DNA of 64,000 nucleotides from Candidatus Desulfobacillus denitrificans (GTDB lineage: Bacteria > Pseudomonadota > Gammaproteobacteria > Burkholderiales > Rhodocyclaceae). Numbering within the stretch: the stretch's first letter is position 1; every line of letters begins with the position of its first letter. The translations under genes and the position numbers were made by a program. The notes under the pieces were generated by a model. The model worked only from the letters and a program-made list of their open reading frames with translations. It did no database searches and was not told the DNA's origin. The stretch is from the NCBI GenBank assembly GCA_017347485.1, contig AP021857.1, forward strand, positions 2,337,390 through 2,401,389, given 5' to 3'. Of the stretch, positions 45,455 to 53,734 are shown in pieces.

Positions 45455-46951
45455 ATGAGCGAGGAAATCGAGATCAAGCTGGCCCTGCCGGAAGCCGCCC
45501 GGCGCGCCTTCCTGCGCCATCCGCTGCTGGCGCGGGCGCAGCGCCTGCCGGCGCGCAAGCTCGTCAACGTCTATTACGACACCCCCGACCTGGCCCTGCG
45601 CGGCCAGGGCATCGCCCTGCGCACGCGGCGCCAGGGCCGCGGCTGGCTGCAGACCGTGAAATGCGCCGGCGCCGTGCTGGGGGGACTGACTTTGCGTCCG
45701 GAATGGGAACAGCCCTTCGCCGGGCGCTTCGACTTCTCCGCCGTCGACGACGCAGGCGTGCGCGACGCGCTCGAACGGCATCGCCTCGCGGGCGAACTCG
45801 CGCCGGCCTTCGAGACGGTGTTCGAGCGGCGCGGCTGGCGCCTCGCGCCGTCGCGCGGCAGCGCCGCCCTGATCCTGCTCGACCGCGGCTGGATCGCCGC
45901 GGACGGACGGCGCGAGGCCCTCTGCGAGGTCGAGATCGAACTGGAGCGCGGCGACCCGGCGCAGCTCTTCGACATCGCCCGCGCGCTGGCCGCCGAGCTG
46001 CCGCTGCGGCCGGAGATCCGCTCCAAGGCCGAGCGCGGCTACCGCCTGCGGGCGAACGCGCCGCCCAGCCCGGTCAAGGCGGCGCCCTCGCCGCTGCTGC
46101 CCGCGCACGCGCCGCGCGAAGCCTTCGCCCGCGTCGCCGCCGCCTGCCTCGCCCAGTTCCAGGCCAACGCCCTCGGCGCCGGCGAGGCCGACGCGGAATT
46201 CATCCACCAGATGCGCGTCGCCCTGCGCCGGCTGCGCTCGGCCCTGCGCCTGTTCCGCCCGCTGCTGCCGGAGGGCTTCGAGGCCGCCGTCGTGCCGCCG
46301 CTGCGCGAACTGGCCTCCCTCCTCGGGCAGGCGCGCGACTGGGACGTGCTGGCCGAGGAAATCCTCGCGCCGGCCTGCCGCGCCTTTCCCGGCGACGCCC
46401 GCCTGGCCGCCCTGGCGGTGGCCGTCGACAGCCGGCGCCAGGCGGCGCGCGCCGCCGTGCCGCCGGCGCTGGCGGCGCGCCCGCTCGCCCTCGCCCTGCT
46501 CGATCTCGCCGCCGGCCTGCAGCGCGCCGCGGCGGCGCCGGGGGAGGCGTCGCTGGCGGATTTCGCCGCGCGCCGCCTGAGGCGGCTGCGGCGCAAGGCG
46601 CTGGCCCTCGCGCAGGCGGCGCGGGACATGGAGCCGGCCCGCCTGCATGCCCTGCGCATCGGCGTGAAGCGGCTGCGCTACGCCGCCGAGTTCTTCGCCC
46701 CGCTCTACCGGCAGCGCGGCGTGCGCGACACGCTGGCCGCCCTGACGGCGCTGCAGGACAGCCTCGGCGCGCTCAACGACCTGTCGCGCGCCGGCCCCCT
46801 GCTCGTCCAGTGCCTGGACAGCGATCCCGCCCTGCGCGAGGCGGTCGCCCTCACCGGCGGCTGGCACGGCCCGCGCCACGCCGTCCTGCAGCGACTGACT
46901 TTGCAGGGCCTGCGGCGGCTGCGCAAACTCAAGCCTTTCTGGAAGGACTGA
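45455..46951 (+). CDS. CYTH-CHAD domain protein (inorganic triphosphatase-like)
   Basis: A 498-residue protein with an N-terminal CYTH domain (EIEIKLALPE, the E-x-E-x-K signature; YYDTPDLALRGQGIALRTRR; CEVEIELERGD) and a C-terminal CHAD domain of paired helices with conserved histidines (FIHQMRVALRRLRSALRLF; LHALRIGVKRLRYAAEFF). Enzymes like E. coli YgiF hydrolyse inorganic triphosphate, and CHAD domains bind polyphosphate granules. This suggests polyphosphate metabolism. SixA- and HAD-phosphatase genes follow closely. Two in-gene ACTGACTTT copies are present. Confidence 0.9.
   Translation: MSEEIEIKLALPEAARRAFLRHPLLARAQRLPARKLVNVYYDTPDLALRGQGIALRTRRQGRGWLQTVKCAGAVLGGLTLRPEWEQPFAGRFDFSAVDDAGVRDALERHRLAGELAPAFETVFERRGWRLAPSRGSAALILLDRGWIAADGRREALCEVEIELERGDPAQLFDIARALAAELPLRPEIRSKAERGYRLRANAPPSPVKAAPSPLLPAHAPREAFARVAAACLAQFQANALGAGEADAEFIHQMRVALRRLRSALRLFRPLLPEGFEAAVVPPLRELASLLGQARDWDVLAEEILAPACRAFPGDARLAALAVAVDSRRQAARAAVPPALAARPLALALLDLAAGLQRAAAAPGEASLADFAARRLRRLRRKALALAQAARDMEPARLHALRIGVKRLRYAAEFFAPLYRQRGVRDTLAALTALQDSLGALNDLSRAGPLLVQCLDSDPALREAVALTGGWHGPRHAVLQRLTLQGLRRLRKLKPFWKD
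45685..45693 (+). repeat. ACTGACTTT repeat copy 12
   Basis: Plus-strand copy GGGGACTGACTTTGCG in the CYTH part of the CYTH-CHAD gene, read as Gly-Leu-Thr-Leu. Confidence 0.75.
46894..46902 (+). repeat. ACTGACTTT repeat copy 13
   Basis: Plus-strand copy GCGACTGACTTTGCAG near the 3' end of the CYTH-CHAD gene, read as Arg-Leu-Thr-Leu. No exact copy is seen from here to the window end. Confidence 0.75.
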
Positions 46952-46955
46952 AGCC

Positions 46956-47429
46956 ATGACGGCAGGCGCAAAGACCATGGACATCATCCTCTGGCGCCAC
47001 GCCGAGGCGGCGGACGGCGCGCCCGACGCCGCGCGCCCGCTCACGCCGCGCGGGCGCAAGCAGGCGAAGGCGGTCGCGCGCTGGCTGAAGCAGCGCCTGC
47101 CCGCCGAGGCGCGCATCCTCGCCAGCCCGGCCGTGCGCGCCGTGCAGACGGCCGAGGCGCTCGGCCTGCCCTTCGAGCAGCTCGCCCAGCTCGGCACGGC
47201 GGCCAGCGGCGCCGGCCTGCTCGGCGCCGCCGGCTGGCCGCACGCCGGCGGCACGGTCGTCGTCGTCGGCCACCAGCCGACGCTCGGCCGCGCCGCCGCG
47301 CTGCTGCTCACCGGAGAGGCCGCCGACTGGAGCGTGCGCAAGGGCGCGCTGTGGTGGTTCACGCGACGCCCGCGCAACGGCGCCGAGGAGACCGTGCTGC
47401 GCGCGGTGATGGCGCCGGATCTGGTATAA
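46956..47429 (+). CDS. sixA: SixA-like histidine phosphatase
   Basis: A 157-residue (ATG 46956) or 150-residue (ATG 46977) histidine-phosphatase superfamily protein of the SixA type, which dephosphorylates phosphohistidine on signalling proteins. The RHG-like catalytic motif is IILWRHAEAADG, the second conserved block is ILASPAVRAVQTAEAL and the second catalytic His is in VVVVGHQPTLGRAAALL. It begins four bases after the CYTH-CHAD gene, so it belongs to that operon. Whether it acts on a phosphotransfer protein or a small phosphate compound is unknown. Confidence 0.87.
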   Translation: MTAGAKTMDIILWRHAEAADGAPDAARPLTPRGRKQAKAVARWLKQRLPAEARILASPAVRAVQTAEALGLPFEQLAQLGTAASGAGLLGAAGWPHAGGTVVVVGHQPTLGRAAALLLTGEAADWSVRKGALWWFTRRPRNGAEETVLRAVMAPDLV

Positions 47430-47439
47430 CGCCAGCGCC

Positions 47440-48099
47440 ATGGATGCCGACATCCTCTTCGACCTCGACGGCACGCTGATCGATTCCTCGCCGGGCATTC
47501 TTGCCTCGTTCGGGCGCATCCTGGCGGCCGACGGCCTGCGTCCGGCCGTGCCGCTCGAAGCCTCGCTGATCGGCCCGCCGCTGATGGTGACGCTGCGGCA
47601 GGTGAGCGGCCTCGCCGACGAGGCGAGGCTGGCGCGGCTGGCCGAGGCCTTCAAGGCCGACTACGACAGCGCCGGCTGTCTCGCCACCGAGATGTTTCCC
47701 GGCGTCGCCGCAGGGCTGGCGCAACTGGCCGCCGCCGGCGCGCGCCTGTTCATCGTCACCAACAAGCGCATGGTGCCGACGCGAAGGATCCTCGAGGCGC
47801 TCGGCCTGGCGCAATGCTTCGCCGGCATCCACACGCGCGACGAGACCGAGCCGCCGGCCGTCTCGAAAGCGGCCGTGACGAAGCGCCTCGTCGCCCACTA
47901 CGGCATCGACCCGGCGCGCACCTGCTTCGTCGGCGATTCCGACGAGGATGCCGCCGCCGCGCGGGAGAACGGCCTGCCCTTCATCCACGCCACCTACGGC
48001 TACGGCGGTTCTGCCCTCCCGGTCCGCCCGCATGCAGTGCTCGAACGCTTCGCGGAACTGCCCAGCCTCCTCGGCCGGCTGCTTGCGGCGGCTCCCTGA
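47440..48099 (+). CDS. HAD-family phosphatase (phosphoglycolate phosphatase-like)
   Basis: A 219-residue HAD hydrolase with cap domain. Motif I is ILFDLDGTLIDSSPGILASF, motif II FIVTNKRMVPTR, motif III Lys in AAVTKRLVAHYG and motif IV CFVGDSDEDAAAARENG. It resembles Gph/PpaX-like phosphatases acting on phosphoglycolate or pyrophosphate; sequence alone does not decide between them. It follows sixA after ten bases. It ends thirteen bases from the convergent tfpZ gene. Confidence 0.85.
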   Translation: MDADILFDLDGTLIDSSPGILASFGRILAADGLRPAVPLEASLIGPPLMVTLRQVSGLADEARLARLAEAFKADYDSAGCLATEMFPGVAAGLAQLAAAGARLFIVTNKRMVPTRRILEALGLAQCFAGIHTRDETEPPAVSKAAVTKRLVAHYGIDPARTCFVGDSDEDAAAARENGLPFIHATYGYGGSALPVRPHAVLERFAELPSLLGRLLAAAP

Positions 48100-48112
48100 A
48101 GCGAGAACGCGC

Positions 48113-48886
48113 CTACCAGCCGTCCAGCGGCAGGTAGGCGACGGGAACAGCCGACTCGCGATCGACGAACGCCACCCAGTCGTCGCGCCGCTTCGACACC
48201 AGCGGCAGGAAACCGAGCCGATCCTCGGCCAAGCCTGCCTGCCGCACCGCCGCATCGATGTCGGCCTGCCGAGAGGGATGCTTTCGCCTGAGGGTAGACA
48301 GCGGCTGGATCGCCCGTACCACGTCCTGGCGTTGCACATCGTAATCGACCCAGCGTTCCGGACGAAAGGCGGGGGGCACGCCGCCCAGCGACAGCTTGAT
48401 GCTCTCCGGGAAATCGGCGTCGTCCGGCCGCGCCAGCCGGGCGCCGATCAGCCGCGGTCCACCCAGGCCCGGTCGCCGCAGCGCTTCGGGCGCCCGGGCC
48501 AGGTTTTCCGTCTCGATATCGGGCGCACAGACCACCCGGAAGCGGTTGCCCTCGAAAGCGAGAAAGACCGGACGGGCCTGGGCCGCGGCAGCCACGCCAT
48601 AGACCAGCGCCGCGAGCTGGATCAGCACGACAATGCCGATGTCGCGCAGCAGCTCGGCCCGCGGTTTGCGCCGGTCGAAGACGATCAGGGTCAGCAGCGG
48701 CCCGCAGACGACGTCGACACCGACGATAAGCAGGAACAGCCCGCGCCCTCCCGCCAGTTCGCCATAGGGGAAGGGATACCACAGGCCGAACACCAGAAAG
48801 GCGCAGCCGATGGCCGCTGCTGCGCTGGCGGCCAGATGCTTGAGCGCGGTTGGTGCGGCGACGCGCAGGCGCAGGACGATGGTCAT
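48113..48886 (-). CDS. tfpZ: TfpZ-type type IV pilin accessory protein
   Basis: A 257-residue protein of the TfpX/TfpZ family, encoded beside major pilin genes and needed for pilus assembly with certain pilin groups. It has three hydrophobic segments at the N-terminus (LAASAAAAIGCAFLVFGLWY; GLFLLIVGVDVVCGPLLTLI; IGIVVLIQLAALVYGVAAA) and the conserved VDVVCGPLLTLIVFDRRK, followed by a periplasmic domain ending FVDRESAVPVAYLPLDGW. It lies 91 bases after pilA, behind a strong terminator, so its expression probably depends on read-through or its own promoter. Confidence 0.85.
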   Translation of the reverse strand: MTIVLRLRVAAPTALKHLAASAAAAIGCAFLVFGLWYPFPYGELAGGRGLFLLIVGVDVVCGPLLTLIVFDRRKPRAELLRDIGIVVLIQLAALVYGVAAAAQARPVFLAFEGNRFRVVCAPDIETENLARAPEALRRPGLGGPRLIGARLARPDDADFPESIKLSLGGVPPAFRPERWVDYDVQRQDVVRAIQPLSTLRRKHPSRQADIDAAVRQAGLAEDRLGFLPLVSKRRDDWVAFVDRESAVPVAYLPLDGW

Positions 48887-48931
48887 GAGCGAATCCGGCT
48901 TACGGCCCGGCATACGCCTATCCCGCCGCAC

Positions 48932-48959
48932 AAAAAGAAAGAGCGCCGAAGCGCTCTTT
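48932..48959 (-). terminator. Intrinsic terminator of pilA
   Basis: Stem AAAGAGCGC / GCGCTCTTT with a 4-base loop, then TTCTTTTTG on the minus strand, about 19 bases past the pilA stop. Confidence 0.88.
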
Positions 48960-48977
48960 CCCGGTTGCGGAAGCAGC

Positions 48978-49478
48978 TTACTTGCACTCGGCCGGCGCGA
49001 AGCGGGCTGGCAGGGAGCCCGCCGCAAATCCGGCAAAGCCGTTGGCAACGGCGCCCGTTGCCGCGCAACGCCAAGCCACGGACTCGGCCGGCGGCGTAAA
49101 GGCGGCGGTGCCCACCGGCAGTGCGGTACCCACCGGCGCATTCGGCGTCAGAATAAGCGTGCCGCCACCGGCCGCGGCGGTCGTCGTGACGGTAATCACG
49201 CCCGTGGCCGCAGCGATCGCAATGCTCGTCACGTTGCGCGTCGGGCTCGGCCCGGTATATCCTATGGAGTAGCCAGCCGCATCGGCCCCCGGGTTGCCGG
49301 AGGACAGGACGTCCTGCACATTGACTTTGGCGGCCGAGGCGGCCACCAGGCCCTCGCTGACGCGGGCGCGGACCGTGTAGTCCTGATAGGCCGGCAGGGC
49401 CACCGCCGCCAAGATGCCGATGATCGCCACGACGATCATCAGTTCAATCAGGGTGAAGCCTTTTTGCATCGATTTCAT
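48978..49478 (-). CDS. pilA: Type IV major pilin (PilA-like)
   Basis: A 166-residue class IVa pilin. The short leader MKSMQKG is followed by the processing site and hydrophobic helix [20 protein letters not shown], with Glu at mature position 5 and the later [16 protein letters not shown] typical of beta/gammaproteobacterial pilins. Two C-terminal cysteines (AWRCAATG and AECK) could form the disulfide loop. AAGGAGA lies seven bases ahead of ATG 49478. A sigma-54 promoter precedes it. Whether it is the main motility pilin or a DNA-uptake pilin cannot be told from sequence. Confidence 0.95.
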   Translation of the reverse strand: MKSMQKGFTLIELMIVVAIIGILAAVALPAYQDYTVRARVSEGLVAASAAKVNVQDVLSSGNPGADAAGYSIGYTGPSPTRNVTSIAIAAATGVITVTTTAAAGGGTLILTPNAPVGTALPVGTAAFTPPAESVAWRCAATGAVANGFAGFAAGSLPARFAPAECK

Positions 49479-49542
49479 GAAGTTCTCCTTTGCGGTTGGA
49501 ATAGGGCAGGACTCAAAAAACACCCCGCTCGCCAGAAATGCA

Positions 49543-49558
49543 CGCAATAGCCGTGCCA
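49543..49558 (-). promoter_or_regulatory. Sigma-54 promoter of pilA
   Basis: On the minus strand TGGCACGGCTATTGCG matches TGGCACG-N4-TTGC, with GG/GC elements at the required spacing. Transcription would begin near 49530, about 50 bases before pilA. RpoN-dependent pilA is known in several proteobacteria. Confidence 0.75.
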
Positions 49559-49652
49559 GACATCGCGTTTTCACAACTATTTGTTTTTTAACTGCTTAAA
49601 ACAACCCAGCGAATATCTGAACAATCGCCTGGGCAGGATGTGACACTACGCG

Positions 49653-51317
49653 TCACTTTTGATGCGGAGCAACGGTCGCTTTTCGACCAACGGAAAACCC
49701 CGGAATGCAGGACTCGTCTACCTCGTCGATTTGCTCCGGATCGAGAAACCGCGCCGCGTACTTAAGATAGACTTTCTGTCGCACGAAGACGTCGAAGAGA
49801 TCCGGGTCGATGTGGCCGTTGAGCCTGAAGTTGCCGAGAATCTTCAGCGACTCGGACAGGGTCTTGCCGGGCTTGTAGGGGCGATCGCGGGCGGTGAGCG
49901 CCTCGAAGATGTCGGCGATGCCCATGACGCGGGCCTGCACGCTCATCTGCTCGCGGGTGAGCCCCTTCGGGTAGCCCTTGCCGTCCATGCGCTCGTGGTG
50001 GCCGCCGGCGTATTCCGGCACGTTCTTCAGGTGCTTCGGCCAGGGCAGCTGCTCGAGCATCTTGATGGTGGCGACGATGTGGTAGTTGATCGTTTCGCGT
50101 TCCTTCTGCGTCAGCGTGCCGGCGCGGATGTTGAGGTTCTCCAACTCGTCGTCGCTGAGGAAGTTGGCGGGCTTGCCGTCGACGTCGATCCAGCGGTAGC
50201 CGGTGCCGATCCGGCTCACGCGCGCCTGGTCCTGCGGCGTCATGAGCTCGCCGCCGATATTGGCCTGGCGCAGGAATTCCCGGTCGGCATCGAGCCGCTG
50301 CAGCTGCGCGGACAAATTCTCGTCGAGCGCGGCGTCGGCCTGCGTGTCACGCGCTTCGCGCAGGGCCAGCCTGGCCTTCAGCACGGCGATCTCGGCGTCC
50401 CTCTTGAGCACCTCGAAGCGGGTGTCGACAAGGTGGATGCGGTCGAAGAGGGTCTGCAGCTTGGTGGCCTTGTCGACGACATGCACCGGCGTCGTCACCT
50501 TGCCGCAGTCGTGCAGCAGGCCGGCGATCTTCAGCTCGTAGCGGTCCTTGTCGGTCATGCCGAAACCGGCCAGCGGTCCTTCCTGCGTTTCATTCACCGC
50601 CTCGGCCAGCATCATGGTGAGCACCGGCACGCGCTCGCAGTGGCCGCCCGTGTAGGGCGACTTCTCGTCGATCGCCACGTTGATGAGCTGGATGAAGGAC
50701 TCGAAGAGTTTCTCCAGCTGGTCGATGAGCTGGCGGTTGGTCAGCGCGATGGCGGCCTGGGAAGCCAGCGACTCCGCCAGGCGCTGGTCGGCGGCGGAGA
50801 AGGGCACGACTTTTCCGTTGTCCGGATCGATCGAGTTGATCAGTTGCAGCACGCCGATCACCGCGTTTTCGTGGTTCTTCATCGGCACGGTGAGGAAGGA
50901 CTGCGAACGGTAGCCGGTGCGCGCGTCGAACTTGCGCGTGCCGGAGAAGTCGAAGCCCTCCGCTTCGTAGGCGTCGTCGATGTTGACCGTTTTCTGGTGA
51001 ATGGCGGCATAGGCCGCCACCATCGAGTTGTTCTCCTCGCCGCTCTCGGTGCGCAGCGGCAGCGGCGGGAAGGGGATGGGGTTGCCCGAGGTGCCGCCGA
51101 GGGCGATCTTCAGGCTGTCGTTGTGCATGATCTCGAAGCGCAGGCTGCGCTCGTCCTCGGTCATGCGGTAGAGCGTGCCGCCGTCGGCATGGGTGATGGT
51201 CTTGGCGGCGACGAGGATGCTCTCGAGCAGCTTGTCGATGTCGCGTTCGTGCGAAAGAGCGGCGCCGATCTCGTTGAGCCGTTCGAACCGCCGGAAGAGG
51301 TCTTCGATGGTGTCCAC
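49653..51317 (-). CDS. GAF-HD-GYP cyclic-di-GMP phosphodiesterase
   Basis: A 554-residue cytosolic protein: an N-terminal GAF domain (about residues 20-185, with FLTVPMKNHENAVIGVLQLI) and a C-terminal HD-GYP domain. The HD motif is LLHDCGKVTTPVHV and the GYP region HHERMDGKGYPKGLTREQM; the first-helix PYTGGHCERV is also conserved. The domain is split by a ~130-residue helical insert (IAVLKARLALREARDTQADA and following), which is unusual. HD-GYP proteins hydrolyse c-di-GMP. It is last in the large signalling cluster, eight bases after the GAF-PilB gene, whose GAF domain is related to its own. Confidence 0.88.
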   Translation of the reverse strand: MDTIEDLFRRFERLNEIGAALSHERDIDKLLESILVAAKTITHADGGTLYRMTEDERSLRFEIMHNDSLKIALGGTSGNPIPFPPLPLRTESGEENNSMVAAYAAIHQKTVNIDDAYEAEGFDFSGTRKFDARTGYRSQSFLTVPMKNHENAVIGVLQLINSIDPDNGKVVPFSAADQRLAESLASQAAIALTNRQLIDQLEKLFESFIQLINVAIDEKSPYTGGHCERVPVLTMMLAEAVNETQEGPLAGFGMTDKDRYELKIAGLLHDCGKVTTPVHVVDKATKLQTLFDRIHLVDTRFEVLKRDAEIAVLKARLALREARDTQADAALDENLSAQLQRLDADREFLRQANIGGELMTPQDQARVSRIGTGYRWIDVDGKPANFLSDDELENLNIRAGTLTQKERETINYHIVATIKMLEQLPWPKHLKNVPEYAGGHHERMDGKGYPKGLTREQMSVQARVMGIADIFEALTARDRPYKPGKTLSESLKILGNFRLNGHIDPDLFDVFVRQKVYLKYAARFLDPEQIDEVDESCIPGFSVGRKATVAPHQK

Positions 51318-51325
51318 GGCGCTCG

Positions 51326-53701
51326 CTATTTAATGCAGACCGCGCGGACCTGCTTGATGTCGGTGATGCCCTGCAGCACCTTCTCGATGCCGTCCTGCTT
51401 CAGGGTGCGCATGCCGTCTTCGAGGGCGCAGGCGACCAGGTCCGCCACGCGCGCATGCTCCTGGATCAGCTTCTTGGCGTTGTCGGTGCCGACCATCAGC
51501 TCGTGCAGGCCGACGCGGCCCTTGTAGCCGGTATTGCTGCACTTCTCGCAACCCTTGGCGCGGTACAGCTTGAACTGGCCCTTCTCGTCGGCATAGTTCT
51601 TCGCCCACTCCTTGTACACCGACTCGTAGCCGGCCTTGGCATCCTGCTTGAAGGCGGCGGTATTGAGCAGTTCTTCGCAGTATTCGGTGAGCAGGCTTTT
51701 CATCTCTTCCGGCGAGGGCGTGTAGGCCTGCTTGCACTCGCTGCACAGGCGCTTGCCGAGGCGCTGCGCCAGGATGCCGAGCAGGGCGTCGGCGAAGTTG
51801 AAGGGGTCCATGCCCATGTCGAGCAGGCGGGTGATCGACTCGGGCGCGCTGTTGGTGTGCAGGGTGGCGAACACCAGGTGGCCGGTCAGGGAGGCCTCGA
51901 TGCCGATCGAGACGGTCTCCTTGTCGCGCATCTCGCCGACCATGATGATGTCCGGGTCGGCGCGCAGGAAGGCGCGCATGATGGTGGCGAAATCCAGGCC
52001 GGCCTTGCGATTGATCTGCACCTGGCGCAGGCCCTTCTGGGTGATTTCCACCGGGTCTTCCGCCGTCCAGATCTTGGTGTCCGGGGTGTTGAGGTGCTTC
52101 AGCACCGAATGCAGCGTGGTCGTCTTGCCGGAACCGGTCGGCCCGCAGACGAAGAACAGGCCGTAGGGCTTTTCGATGACGCTCTTCAGTTTCTCCAGGT
52201 TGTGCGGCAGGATGCCGAGCTTGTCGAGCGGGATCGGCTCGCCGGCGGCGAGGATGCGCATGACCACGTCCTCGACGCCGCCGGCGGAGGGAATCGTCGC
52301 CACCCGCAACTCGATGTCGAGGGGGGCGAATTTCTTGAACTTGATCTTGCCGTCCTGGGGCTTGCGCCGCTCGGAGATGTCCAGGTCGCACATGATCTTG
52401 ATGCGCGCCACCACGGCATTGCGGTAGCTCGACGGGATCTCGATGTAGTTCGCCAGCGAGCCGTCCTTGCGTATGCGGATGGTGGTCTTCTCCTTGCCCG
52501 GCCGCGGCTCGATATGGATGTCCGAGGCGCCCTGATTGTAGGCGTCGACGATAATCTTGTTGACCAGCTTGACCAGCTCGTTGTCGGCCGCCGCCGAGAG
52601 ATCTTCACTGCTGAGCTCGGCAACCCCCTCCTCGCCCTCGTCAAGACCGGAGAGCAGGTCGCCCACGCTGCCGTAGTCGGCCGCTGCCCCGTAAAACTGG
52701 TCGAGCGTCTGCTTGAATTCATGGATGGTGGTGACCCGATAGACCAGCTTGCTCTTCGGGAAAACGTTGTTGACGATGCGCGAGCTTTTCACCTGCTCGG
52801 GATCCATCGTCAGGATGACGATGCCCTCCTTGCCCTCCTCGATCGGCAGCCACTGGTTCTCCTCGATGTACTCGCGCTTCAGGTTCTTCAGGAGATCCAT
52901 CGGCTTGATGCGGTCGCCCTTGAAGGGCTCGTAGGGGACGCCGAAGAATTTCGACAGCGCCGATCCGATGGCCGCCAGCTTGACCTGGAACTCGTGCTGC
53001 AGCACCTCCTCGATGTCCTGCCCCTTGCGCCGCGCCGAGCGCGTGGCAAGATCGAATTCGGCGGCGGACAGCACCGCGTCCGCGACCAGGTGATCGTACT
53101 TGGACTTGACGACATGCGCCGGCTTCTGGCGCTGCGCAAAGGCGATGGCGAGCGTGTCGCACAAGCCCTTGACGCCCTCCTCCGCCACCGGCGAGAAGGG
53201 AGCGCCGCCCTTGTTGTTGATCAACTGCACCACGCCGAGCAGCTCGCCGCTGTGGGCATCGGTGATCGGCGCCACCAGCATCTGCTTGGTGCGGTAGCCG
53301 GTGCGCTTGTCCACCTCCTGCAGGAAGCGCAGGCTCGGCGTGTGCGATTTCAGTTCGGTCTCGTCGTAGACGTCGCGGATGTTGGCCAGCTTCTTGGAGA
53401 GGGCGACGAAACCGGCGATGCTCTGGTCGGCGATGGGGAGGCGCAGGTCCTTGAAGGAATTCAGTCCGGTCTTGACCTTGGAGACGATGGAGGACTTGTC
53501 CTCGCTCACCGAGTAGACGGTCAGCCGGTCCGCATTGAAGAGAGTGCAGATGTCCTGCGACAGCTCGAGCATGATCTCGTCGATGTTCGCCGTCGCATGG
53601 ATCTTGTTGGTGACCGTCTGCAGGTTCTTGAAGAAGCTCAGGCGGCTGGCGACGTCGCCCGCCCCCCCTGCGTCCTGCGTTGCGCCGACCACTGCACTCA
53701 T
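51326..53701 (-). CDS. GAF-domain PilB/GspE-type secretion ATPase
   Basis: A 791-residue fusion. Residues ~20-195 form a GAF domain (ICTLFNADRLTVYSVSEDKS; GELLGVVQLINNKGG), ~210-350 an MshEN/GspE N-domain-like part, and 380-791 the motor ATPase: Walker A CGPTGSGKTTTLHSV near residue 522, Asp box and Walker B (PDIIMVGEMRDKET), His box VFATLHTNSAPES and the tetracysteine CSECK / CEKCSNTGYKGRVG. Ordinary PilB and GspE lack a GAF domain. It probably drives pilus or secretion assembly with activity tied to a ligand such as a cyclic nucleotide. No pilC or secretin gene is adjacent. Confidence 0.88.
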   Translation of the reverse strand: MSAVVGATQDAGGAGDVASRLSFFKNLQTVTNKIHATANIDEIMLELSQDICTLFNADRLTVYSVSEDKSSIVSKVKTGLNSFKDLRLPIADQSIAGFVALSKKLANIRDVYDETELKSHTPSLRFLQEVDKRTGYRTKQMLVAPITDAHSGELLGVVQLINNKGGAPFSPVAEEGVKGLCDTLAIAFAQRQKPAHVVKSKYDHLVADAVLSAAEFDLATRSARRKGQDIEEVLQHEFQVKLAAIGSALSKFFGVPYEPFKGDRIKPMDLLKNLKREYIEENQWLPIEEGKEGIVILTMDPEQVKSSRIVNNVFPKSKLVYRVTTIHEFKQTLDQFYGAAADYGSVGDLLSGLDEGEEGVAELSSEDLSAAADNELVKLVNKIIVDAYNQGASDIHIEPRPGKEKTTIRIRKDGSLANYIEIPSSYRNAVVARIKIMCDLDISERRKPQDGKIKFKKFAPLDIELRVATIPSAGGVEDVVMRILAAGEPIPLDKLGILPHNLEKLKSVIEKPYGLFFVCGPTGSGKTTTLHSVLKHLNTPDTKIWTAEDPVEITQKGLRQVQINRKAGLDFATIMRAFLRADPDIIMVGEMRDKETVSIGIEASLTGHLVFATLHTNSAPESITRLLDMGMDPFNFADALLGILAQRLGKRLCSECKQAYTPSPEEMKSLLTEYCEELLNTAAFKQDAKAGYESVYKEWAKNYADEKGQFKLYRAKGCEKCSNTGYKGRVGLHELMVGTDNAKKLIQEHARVADLVACALEDGMRTLKQDGIEKVLQGITDIKQVRAVCIK

Positions 53702-53734
53702 TCTGTACCCCTCCGAGCCATAGGGACCCGCGCT

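Noticed and set aside
985..46902. ACTGACTTT as a Chi- or KOPS-like word
   Set aside because: Orientation is mixed (8 plus, 5 minus) without a strand switch point in the window; not excluded genome-wide, but less likely than an uptake-type word.
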